Source: Flavobacteriales bacterium (GTDB lineage Bacteria > Bacteroidota > Bacteroidia > Flavobacteriales > BACL11). From it: DNA of 33,995 nucleotides. The stretch spans positions 63,108 to 97,102 of the forward strand of contig NZWX01000041.1 in assembly GCA_002697625.1 (NCBI GenBank). Reading direction: 5' to 3'. The position numbers were made by a program, and so were the translations under genes. The notes below the pieces were generated by a model that saw only the letters and a list, made by a program, of their open reading frames with translations, did not search any database and had not been told where the DNA came from. This document shows positions 1-7,470 of this stretch, in pieces. Numbering within the stretch: position 1 is the stretch's first letter; each line of letters starts with the position of its first letter.

Positions 1-284
1 ATTTGATTAGTTCTTTTTACGGTATCTCCTTCTTTAATTCCTTTGGAAGCTCCCAACAATACCGCTCCTACATTATCTTCTTCCAAATTCAGAACAATTG
101 CTTTAAGTCCGTTGTCAAATTCAATTAATTCTCCGGATTGAACATTGGTAAGCCCATAAATACGAGCAATACCATCTCCAACCTGTAATACTGTTCCAAC
201 TTCTTCTAATTGAGCCTCTGATTTAAAGCCTGAAAGTTGTTGTCTTAAAATTGCTGATACTTCAGCTGGTTTTACTTCTGCCAT
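1..284 (-). CDS. atpA: ATP synthase F1 subunit alpha, N-terminal part (cut by window edge)
   Basis: This is the start of the F1 alpha subunit, a non-catalytic nucleotide-binding part of the cytoplasmic ATP synthase head. The ATG is at 284-282, and 94 codons are visible before the window ends. The product begins [13 protein letters not shown] and contains the family's N-terminal beta-barrel signature, with [11 protein letters not shown] at about residues 36-46 and a G-AVLLG stretch near residues 72-78. The Walker A region lies outside the window. The gene starts 17 bp after the atpH stop and is the last visible gene of the atpB-E-F-H-A cluster. The start is supported by alignment of the N terminus with other alpha subunits as I remember them. 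Identity is very secure; completeness cannot be judged. Confidence 0.96.
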   Translation of the reverse strand, partial: MAEVKPAEVSAILRQQLSGFKSEAQLEEVGTVLQVGDGIARIYGLTNVQSGELIEFDNGLKAIVLNLEEDNVGAVLLGASKGIKEGDTVKRTNQ

Positions 285-301
285 TGTTTTAGTTTTTATT
301 T

Positions 302-859
302 TTAGAAGTCCTTTATATAAAGGTTTTTGTTAAACGTTTTCCTTAATTCTTTTATATCTCTTATTACACTAGCGTCTAATTGCTTGTCTCCAACTTTTAC
401 AACCATACCGCCAATTATGTTTTTATCAATAATTTCTGATAACTCTACATCTGATTTTCCATTCTTTTTTACATAATCAAGTATTTCAGATTTAGTAATG
501 TCATCTATAGGGTTAGCGGTTGTAAGTGTAACTGTTTCTATATTTTTTTGTGATTTATATAGAGAAATAAAACTTTTAGCTATACCCGATAAGTACATTT
601 CCCTTTTTTTAGTAGCGATAATGTGTATAAAGGCCATTGTTATATCCGAAACTGATTTTGAAAATATTTCAGTTAAAATAGATATTTTTTTGTCTGATTT
701 TACAATTGGACTTTTTAATAATAATGACAAATCTTTATTTTCAGAACAGACGGCAACAACATGTTTCATATCAGAAAGTGTTGCTTCTAAAGTGTCTTGC
801 TCCTCTACTAAAAGAAGTAACGATTTTGCATATCTAGATGATAGTCTTGTCGATTTCAT
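302..859 (-). CDS. atpH: ATP synthase F1 subunit delta
   Basis: This 185-residue protein is the delta subunit (OSCP equivalent), which joins the F1 head to the peripheral stalk made by subunit b. The family pattern is visible: a helical N-terminal domain beginning with SRYAKSLL at residues 8-15, and a C-terminal part with [11 protein letters not shown] at about residues 148-158 followed by [13 protein letters not shown]. The length is usual for bacterial delta. It lies 7 bp after atpF and 17 bp before atpA, the normal F-H-A order, so co-translation with both is likely. Nothing is odd about it. Confidence 0.96.
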   Translation of the reverse strand: MKSTRLSSRYAKSLLLLVEEQDTLEATLSDMKHVVAVCSENKDLSLLLKSPIVKSDKKISILTEIFSKSVSDITMAFIHIIATKKREMYLSGIAKSFISLYKSQKNIETVTLTTANPIDDITKSEILDYVKKNGKSDVELSEIIDKNIIGGMVVKVGDKQLDASVIRDIKELRKTFNKNLYIKDF

Positions 860-866
860 TTTAATA

Positions 867-1367
867 CTAGTTAAGTTCTGCTTCTTTTAAAGCTTTAGAA
901 ACTAATTCTTTTTGTTTATCAACATCTTTTAATTCTGACTTTAGAACCATTGTAGCCATGTCAATTGAAAGATCCGCTACTGAATTTTTTAACTCAGTAA
1001 TCGCTTTCATCTTTTCGTTATTAATTTGTTCTTTAGCTGAAGTTAGAATTTTATCCGCTTCTGAACCAGCTTGTGTTTTAGCCTCATTAATAATATTATT
1101 TTTTATTTCCCTGGCTTCCTTTAATAAGTTATCTCTTTCTATTCTTGCTTCTGCTAAAACTCTCTCATTATCTGCATTTAAGTTTTTCATTTCGTTTTTA
1201 GCTTTTTCTGCAGAATCTAAAGCGTTTTTAATACCCTCTTCTCTTTCTTCGACAGCATTAAGGATTGGTTTCCATGCATATTTTCTAAGAAAAAACACAA
1301 GTATAACAAACAGTAATGTTTGCCAAAAAAACAATCCTACTGAGAAGTCGTTAATTAATTTTTCCAT
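867..1367 (-). CDS. atpF: ATP synthase F0 subunit b
   Basis: Subunit b (166 residues) forms the peripheral stalk that holds F1 against the membrane rotor. The sequence has one N-terminal membrane helix (about residues 10-27, FFWQTLLFVILVFF), then a long charged, alanine-rich region (about 35-160) with heptad-like spacing, as expected of the coiled-coil dimer. LRKYAWKPI directly after the membrane helix is typical of Bacteroidota b subunits. It sits between atpE and atpH. The 78-bp gap to atpE is unusually long for this cluster and contains a strong hairpin (1401-1437), which suggests that atpF expression is set separately from atpE. Confidence 0.96.
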   Translation of the reverse strand: MEKLINDFSVGLFFWQTLLFVILVFFLRKYAWKPILNAVEEREEGIKNALDSAEKAKNEMKNLNADNERVLAEARIERDNLLKEAREIKNNIINEAKTQAGSEADKILTSAKEQINNEKMKAITELKNSVADLSIDMATMVLKSELKDVDKQKELVSKALKEAELN

Positions 1368-1400
1368 TTTATTTTATTAATTTCTTTTTTCAATTTAAAT

Positions 1401-1437
1401 AATTCAAAACTACAAGCAACCCTTGTAGTTTTGAATT
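1401..1437 (-). promoter_or_regulatory. 16-bp perfect hairpin between atpE and atpF
   Basis: Bases 1401-1416 and 1422-1437 are exact reverse complements around a 5-base loop (1417-1421). In the atp mRNA this forms a 16-bp stem just after the atpE stop and before the atpF start. On the minus strand the stem is followed by ATTTAAATTG rather than a U-tract, so it does not look like a full intrinsic terminator. A role in protecting the 3' end of atpE mRNA, or in partial attenuation to give an excess of subunit c, is inferred. Confidence 0.8.
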
Positions 1438-1445
1438 TAGTTTGG

Positions 1446-1652
1446 TTACAATGCAAATAATGCAGCAAATCCAATACCTTCAATAAGGGCTGCGGCAATA
1501 AGCATAACAGTTTGTATTTTTCCTGTAAGTTCTGGTTGTCTAGCCATTGCTTCCAATGCCGAACCCCCAATTCTTCCAATACCAATACCTGCTCCGATTA
1601 CTACCAAACCACCTCCTACAATTTTAGGAATAATTTCTACTTCTGCGGCCAT
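1446..1652 (-). CDS. atpE: ATP synthase F0 subunit c (proteolipid)
   Basis: This 68-residue protein is the rotor-ring subunit. It has two hydrophobic helices joined by the polar loop ARQPE (residues 37-41). The first helix carries the glycine-rich pattern GAGIGIGRIGG (20-30). The second contains the ion-binding carboxylate Glu58 in ALIEGIGFA. The residues beside Glu58 lack the extra Ser/Thr ligand of known sodium-type c subunits, so proton coupling is more likely. The length is a little below the usual 70-80 but complete. It lies 73 bp downstream of atpB, and a long hairpin follows its stop codon. Several c copies are needed per enzyme, so stronger expression than its neighbours is expected. 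Confidence 0.97.
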   Translation of the reverse strand: MAAEVEIIPKIVGGGLVVIGAGIGIGRIGGSALEAMARQPELTGKIQTVMLIAAALIEGIGFAALFAL

Positions 1653-1725
1653 AGTTAGTTTGTTTTTATTCTACCTACTCTTTTTAAGGTTTTCGGTTTT
1701 CCCTTGTGTTTATTTTTTAATGATC

Positions 1726-2796
1726 TTAGTGGTGATGGTCTTCAACAGCAGCTCCAAAATAAAGAGCTGACAACATTGTAAATATATATGCCTGAAGGAC
1801 ACAAACCAATAATTCTAATAAGGACAAAGAAAACGCTAATCCAAAGGACAGTGTTCCTCCAATCCAGTTTTTAAATATAAATATTAAACCTAATATGCTC
1901 ATTAGAACAACATGTCCTGCTGTCATATTAGCGTATAGTCTTATCATTAATGAAAAGGGTTTAATAATTGTTCCTAATAATTCAATAGGAGCTAAAATTA
2001 TTTTCATAGGACCTGGAACTCCAGGCATCCAAAAAATATGGCCCCAATAATTTTTATTTGCAGTAAATGTTGTAATTAAATATGTCAATACCGCTAAGGA
2101 GGCTGTTACTGCAATATTATTGGTTACATTCGACCCTAGGGGAGTAAGACCAAAAAGGTTAACAAACCAAATAAAGAAAAATACTGTTAATAAAAAACTC
2201 ATATATCTTTTATAATGTTTTTCTCCAATATTTGGACGCGCAATGTCATCTCTAATATAGAGTACAATCGGCTCTAACAACCTGCCCAAACCTGATGGTA
2301 TTGGATTCTTTTTGTATGATTTTGCCATTCTACCAAAAACAACCATCATTAAAATAGAACAAATTAAAATAAATGCTACATTTTTGGTAATTGAAAGGTC
2401 AAGTGGCTTCTCATTTAATACTTTGTTGTTTTTATCATAGTTAATTCTACCTAATTCATCAGTCTTGTATATTTTATTGTGGTATAATTTGTAAAAACTA
2501 CCATTTTGATTAACTACCTTTTTGCCAAAATAAAACTTTGATGATGAAAATACTTGAAAGCCATTGTCCCATAATATTATTGGTAGTGGGAAGGAAATGT
2601 ATTTCGTGTCTTCGTTTGACTTGTATTTAAACAATTTAAAAGAATGATTGTCTAATAAGTGATGATTTTTAAAATCACTATACTCTGACCTTACATCTCT
2701 TTCTGTTTCTGGACTAGAATTAGGGTCCCCAGCAAAAGAATTTGTCCCAAAAAATAAAGAGAGTGTTAGTGTAAGAAATAAGGTTTTTGCTTTCAT
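1726..2796 (-). CDS. atpB: ATP synthase F0 subunit a
   Basis: Subunit a (356 residues) provides the proton half-channels beside the c ring. It is longer than the roughly 270-residue enterobacterial protein because of an N-terminal signal peptide (MKAKTLFLTLTLSLFF, likely cut near residue 23) and a periplasmic domain of about 110 residues, as known for Bacteroidota. Membrane helices start at about residue 138. The essential arginine is seen in the conserved block IRLYANMTAGHV in the penultimate helix region. The C terminus ends in three histidines. A TAnnTTTG promoter box and a palindrome lie 38-65 bp upstream, so atpB probably starts its own transcription unit within the larger cluster. Confidence 0.96.
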   Translation of the reverse strand: MKAKTLFLTLTLSLFFGTNSFAGDPNSSPETERDVRSEYSDFKNHHLLDNHSFKLFKYKSNEDTKYISFPLPIILWDNGFQVFSSSKFYFGKKVVNQNGSFYKLYHNKIYKTDELGRINYDKNNKVLNEKPLDLSITKNVAFILICSILMMVVFGRMAKSYKKNPIPSGLGRLLEPIVLYIRDDIARPNIGEKHYKRYMSFLLTVFFFIWFVNLFGLTPLGSNVTNNIAVTASLAVLTYLITTFTANKNYWGHIFWMPGVPGPMKIILAPIELLGTIIKPFSLMIRLYANMTAGHVVLMSILGLIFIFKNWIGGTLSFGLAFSLSLLELLVCVLQAYIFTMLSALYFGAAVEDHHH

Positions 2797-2833
2797 TTTT
2801 AATTGACTTGATTAATCTTTTTAAAAATCCGAG

Positions 2834-2861
2834 CAAAAATAGCAATTTCAATTAAATTGAA
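2834..2861 (-). promoter_or_regulatory. Probable atpB promoter with overlapping palindrome
   Basis: On the minus strand TATTTTTG (2841-2834) matches the Bacteroidota -7 element TAnnTTTG, 37 nt before the atpB ATG. Immediately upstream, 2847-2861 is a perfect odd palindrome, TTCAATT-N-AATTGAA. No TTG lies at the expected -33 distance, so the palindrome may be an activator or repressor site. The function is inferred. Confidence 0.5.
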
Positions 2862-2901
2862 TACCTGTTTTTTGGAATAATTTTATTGAAAGGAAAGACC
2901 T

Positions 2902-3270
2902 CTATTTGTTCTCAGAATTAATAAGTCTAATTAAAAATATTGTTTCAACAATTAAAGATATTGCGTATGGAACAAAAAACGAAAGGAATTCTGTTGTTGA
3001 AACAACATTGTCATCTTTAAAATTAGGAAAAACTAACAAAAAGAAAACAATGAACTTAATAAATGTTCCAGCTAAAAAATAAAAACCTAAGTATTCTTTT
3101 TGTGAATTTCTTAACAAATACACCAACCAATATACAAATACAGCAATAGAAAAATTAAGCGTATAAAGTTGAAATAGGTGGATAGAATTGTATAAAAAAT
3201 CATGTGTTAAATATGAGACAGACAGTATAATAGTTAAACAGAGATGAAAATTAATGAGTTGTTTATTCAT
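2902..3270 (-). CDS. Small four-helix membrane protein upstream of atpB (DUF6168-like)
   Basis: This 122-residue protein has about four hydrophobic segments (roughly residues 7-20, 31-49, 58-78 and 88-113) and a short charged C terminus, LIRLINSENK. In Flavobacteriia a protein of this shape normally sits between the AtpZ-like gene and atpB; I associate it with DUF6168, but the family name is from memory. Function is unknown; a part in ATP synthase assembly, like AtpI, is a reasonable guess from position. I chose the ATG at 3270-3268 rather than an upstream in-frame TTG (3276), because it gives MNKQLINF directly before the first helix. It overlaps the end of the AtpZ gene by 8 bp. Confidence 0.7.
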   Translation of the reverse strand: MNKQLINFHLCLTIILSVSYLTHDFLYNSIHLFQLYTLNFSIAVFVYWLVYLLRNSQKEYLGFYFLAGTFIKFIVFFLLVFPNFKDDNVVSTTEFLSFFVPYAISLIVETIFLIRLINSENK

Positions 3271-3493
3271 TATCAAGGTTTTTTAATTGTTTTGTTATAT
3301 TGTAAATAGAAACAAATAATGCTAATAAAATAAACAGAATTGTAAAATATTTTTTTTCTAAATTATATTTGTTGTCAAGCAAAGAACCTGCGTAAGCTCC
3401 AAGATAAAATATAACTCCCATTTGAAAGGAGATAGAGGTTAGAACAAGATATTTGTTAAGCTGTTTTTTCTTTTTTCTCTTGTTTTTCAGCAT
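3263..3493 (-). CDS. AtpZ/AtpI-family protein
   Basis: This 76-residue protein starts with a very basic stretch (KNKRKKKKQLNK), followed by two membrane helices at about residues 17-37 and 48-66. This is the layout of AtpZ/AtpI-type proteins, which lie upstream of F0 genes and are thought to help c-ring assembly or carry magnesium/calcium. The G-YLGAYAGSLLD segment in helix 1 to the loop fits the family. The start codon at 3493 lies 38 bp inside the bactofilin gene, and no later Met gives a full first helix, so the overlap seems real and suggests translational coupling. Its stop overlaps the next gene by 8 bp. Confidence 0.8.
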   Translation of the reverse strand: MLKNKRKKKKQLNKYLVLTSISFQMGVIFYLGAYAGSLLDNKYNLEKKYFTILFILLALFVSIYNITKQLKNLDNE

Positions 3494-3875
3494 GTTTTAT
3501 ATCTTTAATAACAGCCCCCATACTACAAGATCCTGAAAAAGAAGCTCCAGGCTCAATAGAAAGTTTGTTTGTAATAATATCTCCATTTAATTTTGAGGTA
3601 GATTTTAAAGAAAGAAGTTGTGATACTGTAATTTTTGCTTTTATTTCTCCCGAAATATCAGCATTTGAACAAACGACATCTCCCTCAACAACACCCGTAG
3701 GTCCCACAGCTAATTTTCCTTCAGTCTTTACTGATCCTTTTAAAATCCCATCAATTCTAATATCGCTTTTAGATTTGATATCTCCTGTTATAACCGTTCC
3801 GCCGCCTACTATATTTACAACAGACGAGTTGTTTGATGAATTTTTCATATTATTATTTTGATTATTTGAAAACAT
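3456..3875 (-). CDS. Bactofilin (polymer-forming cytoskeletal protein)
   Basis: This 139-residue protein has a disordered Asn/Ser-rich N terminus (about 1-20), a central right-handed beta-helix domain (about 22-120) and a Lys/Glu-rich tail. The bactofilin core is recognisable from its repeating short beta-strand pattern: GGGTVITGDIKSKSDIRIDG, then GSVKTEGKLAVGPTGVVEGDV, then further G-D/E-I steps. Bactofilins assemble without nucleotide into filaments at the membrane and can localise wall enzymes such as M23 peptidases. It lies 47 bp downstream of sprE and overlaps the AtpZ gene by 38 bp. A link with the divergent M23 gene at 6623 is possible but inferred. Confidence 0.92.
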   Translation of the reverse strand: MFSNNQNNNMKNSSNNSSVVNIVGGGTVITGDIKSKSDIRIDGILKGSVKTEGKLAVGPTGVVEGDVVCSNADISGEIKAKITVSQLLSLKSTSKLNGDIITNKLSIEPGASFSGSCSMGAVIKDIKHAEKQEKKEKTA

Positions 3876-3922
3876 GATTTTTATTATTTATTTATTGCTA
3901 AAATAGTGTTTTTTTTTGTTTT

Positions 3923-6526
3923 TTAGTTTTCTAAATAATTATTATCGAAGAATCTAGAATACCCCTCAATATCTTTGTTTTTATAAAATTCAGCAAAATT
4001 TTTCTCGGATATTATAATTTTTTTGTAGTCTGATTTTTTCAACTCTTCTATTATTGTTTTATTTGAGGTGATTACATTAGAGTAATTTGTTACAGTAGAA
4101 ATGTTTTGAAAATGTTTTACAATTAAGAGGTGTTTTTCAAGACCCAACAACATTGTGTTTATTTCTAATTCTTCCAAACTAAAATTCTTTATGTTAAAAT
4201 CAGAAATTAAGGTTTTTATAAAGTTTATATCCGTTTCATGTTTGGGGCAGACAAGCATAAAGTAATGAGTTGTATTGTCTTTAAATCTATATGGTGTTTT
4301 TAGTAGGGCGGTTGTGTTTCTCTCTTTAATGTCTTTTGTATCTTTCATTAAATTTAAAAGTTCATCACATCTTTTTGATGTTTCCGTGTTTGGATATTCT
4401 ATTTTGCATGTTTCTAAATTTTTAATAAAAGTTGAGCTGTCTTTATTTATCTTGAATTCAGACATTATATTAATTAAATAGTATTTTGGGGTGTGTTTTA
4501 GGTTTTCTTCTGTTGATTCTTGTTCTAGCTTGGTAAGTGAGTAATTATAAGACAATTCGAAACTATCTTTCATGTAGTGGGAGTATATGTTGACATACTC
4601 TTGTTCTAATAAATGGTTTTTAGACAAAACTGATTGGATAAAATTACTATCCAAAAGTGTTTTTGCATAATTACTTTCAGGGAATCTGGTGATTAGAGTT
4701 TGTTTGGTTTTGGTAGCTTTATTAAGGTTTTTATTCTTGATTTGTAGATTGTATATCAAATAATAAGACAGGGGTGTTAACTCTTTGTGTTCTGGGAATC
4801 TCAAGACTAGTCCTCCTAACATTTTTTCTGACTTTGACAACTCGTCTAACTCCTCTTTGTAAATAAGTGAAGCTTGGTAGTAAGCGTTTATTATTTTGGT
4901 GTTTGATTCTTCAATATCTTTTTCTGTTAATGGTAACTGATCTAAATAATATTTTTCTGATTTTAGGTCTTGGGAATTGTTTTTGTCTGATTTATTGACT
5001 GTGGTTGAATCTCCCTCAAAGGATGTAAGTGTTTTTTTGTTAATTCTTCTCCAGTCATCCTCTAATTTTCTTTTCCCCCATTTTTTTCTAAATTCAGACA
5101 GTCCAAAACTTAGTGTCGCTGGGTTGTAAAAATACCACTTTCCGCCAGATGTGTTGTTTCCAAAACTCTCGTTTCGTCCGTTCCTGCCAACCACACCTCG
5201 GCTGTTCCGGTTTTGTTTTTGCCTAAGCTCTTCTTGTTCTTTACTTACAACTTCAGCTATTACCGATTGAATTATTTTTCGTCTCTCGTCAACAGACAAG
5301 GACGCCAACATTTGCAAACTGTCCTCTAAAGAAATAGTTGTTAAATGACTTACCAGCCTCTCCAAAATTTGTTGAGTTTGTTTTGTTTCTTTATATAGCT
5401 GGTGTTCTTCTGGCATAAAAACAAAAGCGCTATCGTAAAATGTTTTAGATGATCTGTAATCTGATTTATTGTAATAGATTTTTCCTAAATATAAAAACGA
5501 TAGTGACTTCTGGACGTCATTATCTATACTGTGTTTTGTTGAGAGTCTGTAATTTACAATTGCGGAAGAAGTGTCTTTGTCTACAATGTCCATTTCTGCT
5601 AGTGTAAAATATATTTGGTCTAGATAATCTTTGTTTTTTTCATCTCTTACCATTTTTAACAATTTACCTCTCATTTGGTTAAGGTCTTTTTTGTTTCTAA
5701 GGGTTCTTGCTAAATTCATTTTTGTGTTAAAAACCATTTCATATTCTGGGTTTGCATCCAAAACCAATTCAAAATATTTTTTAGACATACTCGCATTTCC
5801 TGCGTCCTGATAAATTTGAGCTATGATGTAGTAAAATCTCGACTTTTTATTTTTTCTCTTAATTAAATTACACGCTGACTTTAACTCATCCACAACATCT
5901 GACAACATGTTTTGTTTAAGATATAAATCAGCAATGGTTAGGTGTAGTTCTTTATCTAATTTTTCAGGAAATTTTTTTTTGGATTGAAGTTCGTCTAATA
6001 TGTTTTCAGCAGAATAAAAGTCCTCTAAAGAAATATAACATTTTGCTATCCACAATTCTGATTCAAATGCAATCTCTGTTCTTTTAAAGTTCTTTTTTAT
6101 AAATTCAAACGTTTTTTTCGCGTCTGAATATTGCCCTTTAAAATAATACGCTTTCGCCACTAAAAAATAACTGTCATCTATCCATTTACAATATTCTTTA
6201 TTTCTGATATTTATAGAGTGGTTTTGAATTACAATCGATCCTTTTTTAATGGATTTATCCATATAAGAATGGTGACTAGTTGAACTTTGTATGTTAGAGT
6301 GTTTAAATATCGATAAAATATTAGAATAGTCATCTTTTTGGGATTTTTCTAGTTTATTTATCCCATATTTTAAATTTTCATTACCATTAAAATATCCATT
6401 ATACTTAGCTGTAATATCATGATATTTTCTGTGTACAAATGTCTTTTTCTTTGTAGAACAAGAGCTTATTATTACAAAAAATAAAAATAAAAATATATAT
6501 GTGTTATGTTTTGATTTTCTAGTCAC
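3923..6526 (-). CDS. sprE: Type IX secretion / gliding lipoprotein SprE (PorW), TPR protein
   Basis: This 867-residue lipoprotein matches SprE of Flavobacterium johnsoniae (PorW of Porphyromonas) in length, features and gene position. The signal peptide ends in a lipobox, FFVIISSCS, with Cys23 as the lipidated residue. The opening KYHDITAKYNGYFNGNENL (about 35-53) is the SprE hallmark, and TPR-like helical repeats follow from about residue 120 to 400. A basic, asparagine- and glycine-rich linker occurs near 440-470. SprE is needed for type IX secretion and gliding, and PorW is reported to link the motor with outer parts of the translocon. The start is GTG at 6526; no ATG gives an intact signal peptide. 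It heads the bactofilin-atpZ-atp cluster and is divergent from the M23 gene. Confidence 0.88.
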   Translation of the reverse strand: MTRKSKHNTYIFLFLFFVIISSCSTKKKTFVHRKYHDITAKYNGYFNGNENLKYGINKLEKSQKDDYSNILSIFKHSNIQSSTSHHSYMDKSIKKGSIVIQNHSINIRNKEYCKWIDDSYFLVAKAYYFKGQYSDAKKTFEFIKKNFKRTEIAFESELWIAKCYISLEDFYSAENILDELQSKKKFPEKLDKELHLTIADLYLKQNMLSDVVDELKSACNLIKRKNKKSRFYYIIAQIYQDAGNASMSKKYFELVLDANPEYEMVFNTKMNLARTLRNKKDLNQMRGKLLKMVRDEKNKDYLDQIYFTLAEMDIVDKDTSSAIVNYRLSTKHSIDNDVQKSLSFLYLGKIYYNKSDYRSSKTFYDSAFVFMPEEHQLYKETKQTQQILERLVSHLTTISLEDSLQMLASLSVDERRKIIQSVIAEVVSKEQEELRQKQNRNSRGVVGRNGRNESFGNNTSGGKWYFYNPATLSFGLSEFRKKWGKRKLEDDWRRINKKTLTSFEGDSTTVNKSDKNNSQDLKSEKYYLDQLPLTEKDIEESNTKIINAYYQASLIYKEELDELSKSEKMLGGLVLRFPEHKELTPLSYYLIYNLQIKNKNLNKATKTKQTLITRFPESNYAKTLLDSNFIQSVLSKNHLLEQEYVNIYSHYMKDSFELSYNYSLTKLEQESTEENLKHTPKYYLINIMSEFKINKDSSTFIKNLETCKIEYPNTETSKRCDELLNLMKDTKDIKERNTTALLKTPYRFKDNTTHYFMLVCPKHETDINFIKTLISDFNIKNFSLEELEINTMLLGLEKHLLIVKHFQNISTVTNYSNVITSNKTIIEELKKSDYKKIIISEKNFAEFYKNKDIEGYSRFFDNNYLEN

Positions 6527-6622
6527 TTTCGGTAAATAAACTGATTTTAATTCAATTTATTTTATTTCGTTTAAATTTATACAGCAAATATGAGTATATT
6601 TTTATGATATTTGCAACGTTTT

Positions 6623-7468
6623 ATGGCAGATAATATAAAATATCGTTTTTTTAGAAAATTAAAAAACAAGTATCGATTAGTTATTTTAAATGATGGTACT
6701 TTTGAAGAAAGGGTTGCGGTGAAAATCACTCCTTTGTTAGTTCTTTCGGTTTCTTTAATTATTGGGTTGTTACTTATTTTTTCTACATTTCTTTTGTTTT
6801 CATTCACACCTTTAAAAGAATATGTTCCTGGGAAAACAACTTTAGAAACACAAAAAGAACTTATAGAGCTGTCAATTAAAGTAGATTCTCTTGTTGTTTT
6901 GTTGGAAGGAAGGGATTTATATGTAAATAACCTTAGGACTATTTTAAATGGTGGGGAAGTAGAGGAGTTTATAATTGAAAATAGTGATGTGGCTGTTAAT
7001 AATAATCCAAACCTAAACAACAGTAAAGAGGACTCTTTGTTTCGAATAAAAATTGAAGAAATTTCTAGTGGAGACTATATATCTACTTCTTCGAATTTTA
7101 ATATTCATTTTTTATCTCCCTTAAAGGGTGAGGTTACAGATGGTTATAATAAAAAAAAGAAACATTTCGGTATAGATGTTGTTGGAAAAAGGGGTTCTCT
7201 GATTACCTCTGTTTCTGATGGTGTTGTTGTTACTAGTGATTGGACTAAAGAAACCGGTTTTGTAATTGCTGTTCAGCATTCAGAGGGGTTTTTGTCTTTC
7301 TATAAACACAATTCTAAATTGTTAAAAGGGGTTGGAGAGTTTGTAAGGGCGGGGGATCCTGTTTCTGTTATTGGTAATAGTGGGGAATTAACTTCTGGAC
7401 CTCATTTACATTTTGAGCTTTGGAAAAATGGAGAAAGTGTAAATCCTGAAAATTATATTACGTTTTAG
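6623..7468 (+). CDS. M23-family metallopeptidase, membrane anchored (LytM domain)
   Basis: This 281-residue protein has a short cytoplasmic N terminus, one membrane helix (about residues 36-60, LLVLSVSLIIGLLLIF), a periplasmic linker with coiled-coil character, and a C-terminal LytM/M23 domain (about 165-281). Zinc and catalytic residues are intact: His181 and Asp185 in HFGID, His229 in YKH, and His261/His263 in HLHFELW. An active peptidoglycan endopeptidase is expected, though many membrane-anchored M23 proteins act as regulators. I prefer ATG 6623 (MADNIKYRFF) over an in-frame TTG four codons earlier. The GH3 gene starts 2 bp after the stop, making this the first gene of a five-gene operon. 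Confidence 0.9.
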   Translation: MADNIKYRFFRKLKNKYRLVILNDGTFEERVAVKITPLLVLSVSLIIGLLLIFSTFLLFSFTPLKEYVPGKTTLETQKELIELSIKVDSLVVLLEGRDLYVNNLRTILNGGEVEEFIIENSDVAVNNNPNLNNSKEDSLFRIKIEEISSGDYISTSSNFNIHFLSPLKGEVTDGYNKKKKHFGIDVVGKRGSLITSVSDGVVVTSDWTKETGFVIAVQHSEGFLSFYKHNSKLLKGVGEFVRAGDPVSVIGNSGELTSGPHLHFELWKNGESVNPENYITF

Positions 7469-7470
7469 AA

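Noticed and set aside
498..890. Plus-strand reading frame of 130 codons opposite atpH
   Set aside because: It is fully antisense to a clearly conserved gene, has no recognisable domain and comes from the codon pattern of atpH. The same holds for frames opposite atpF, atpE, bactofilin, sprE, rseP, ALDH7, fabF, pyk, M42 and the TonB receptor.
1355..1585. Minus-strand 76-codon frame overlapping atpE in another frame
   Set aside because: It runs through the highly conserved atpE sequence and through the hairpin, without family features.
6527..6622. Promoters in the sprE/M23 divergent gap
   Set aside because: Only degenerate forms (GATATTTG, TAAATTTA) are present, so no site was listed.
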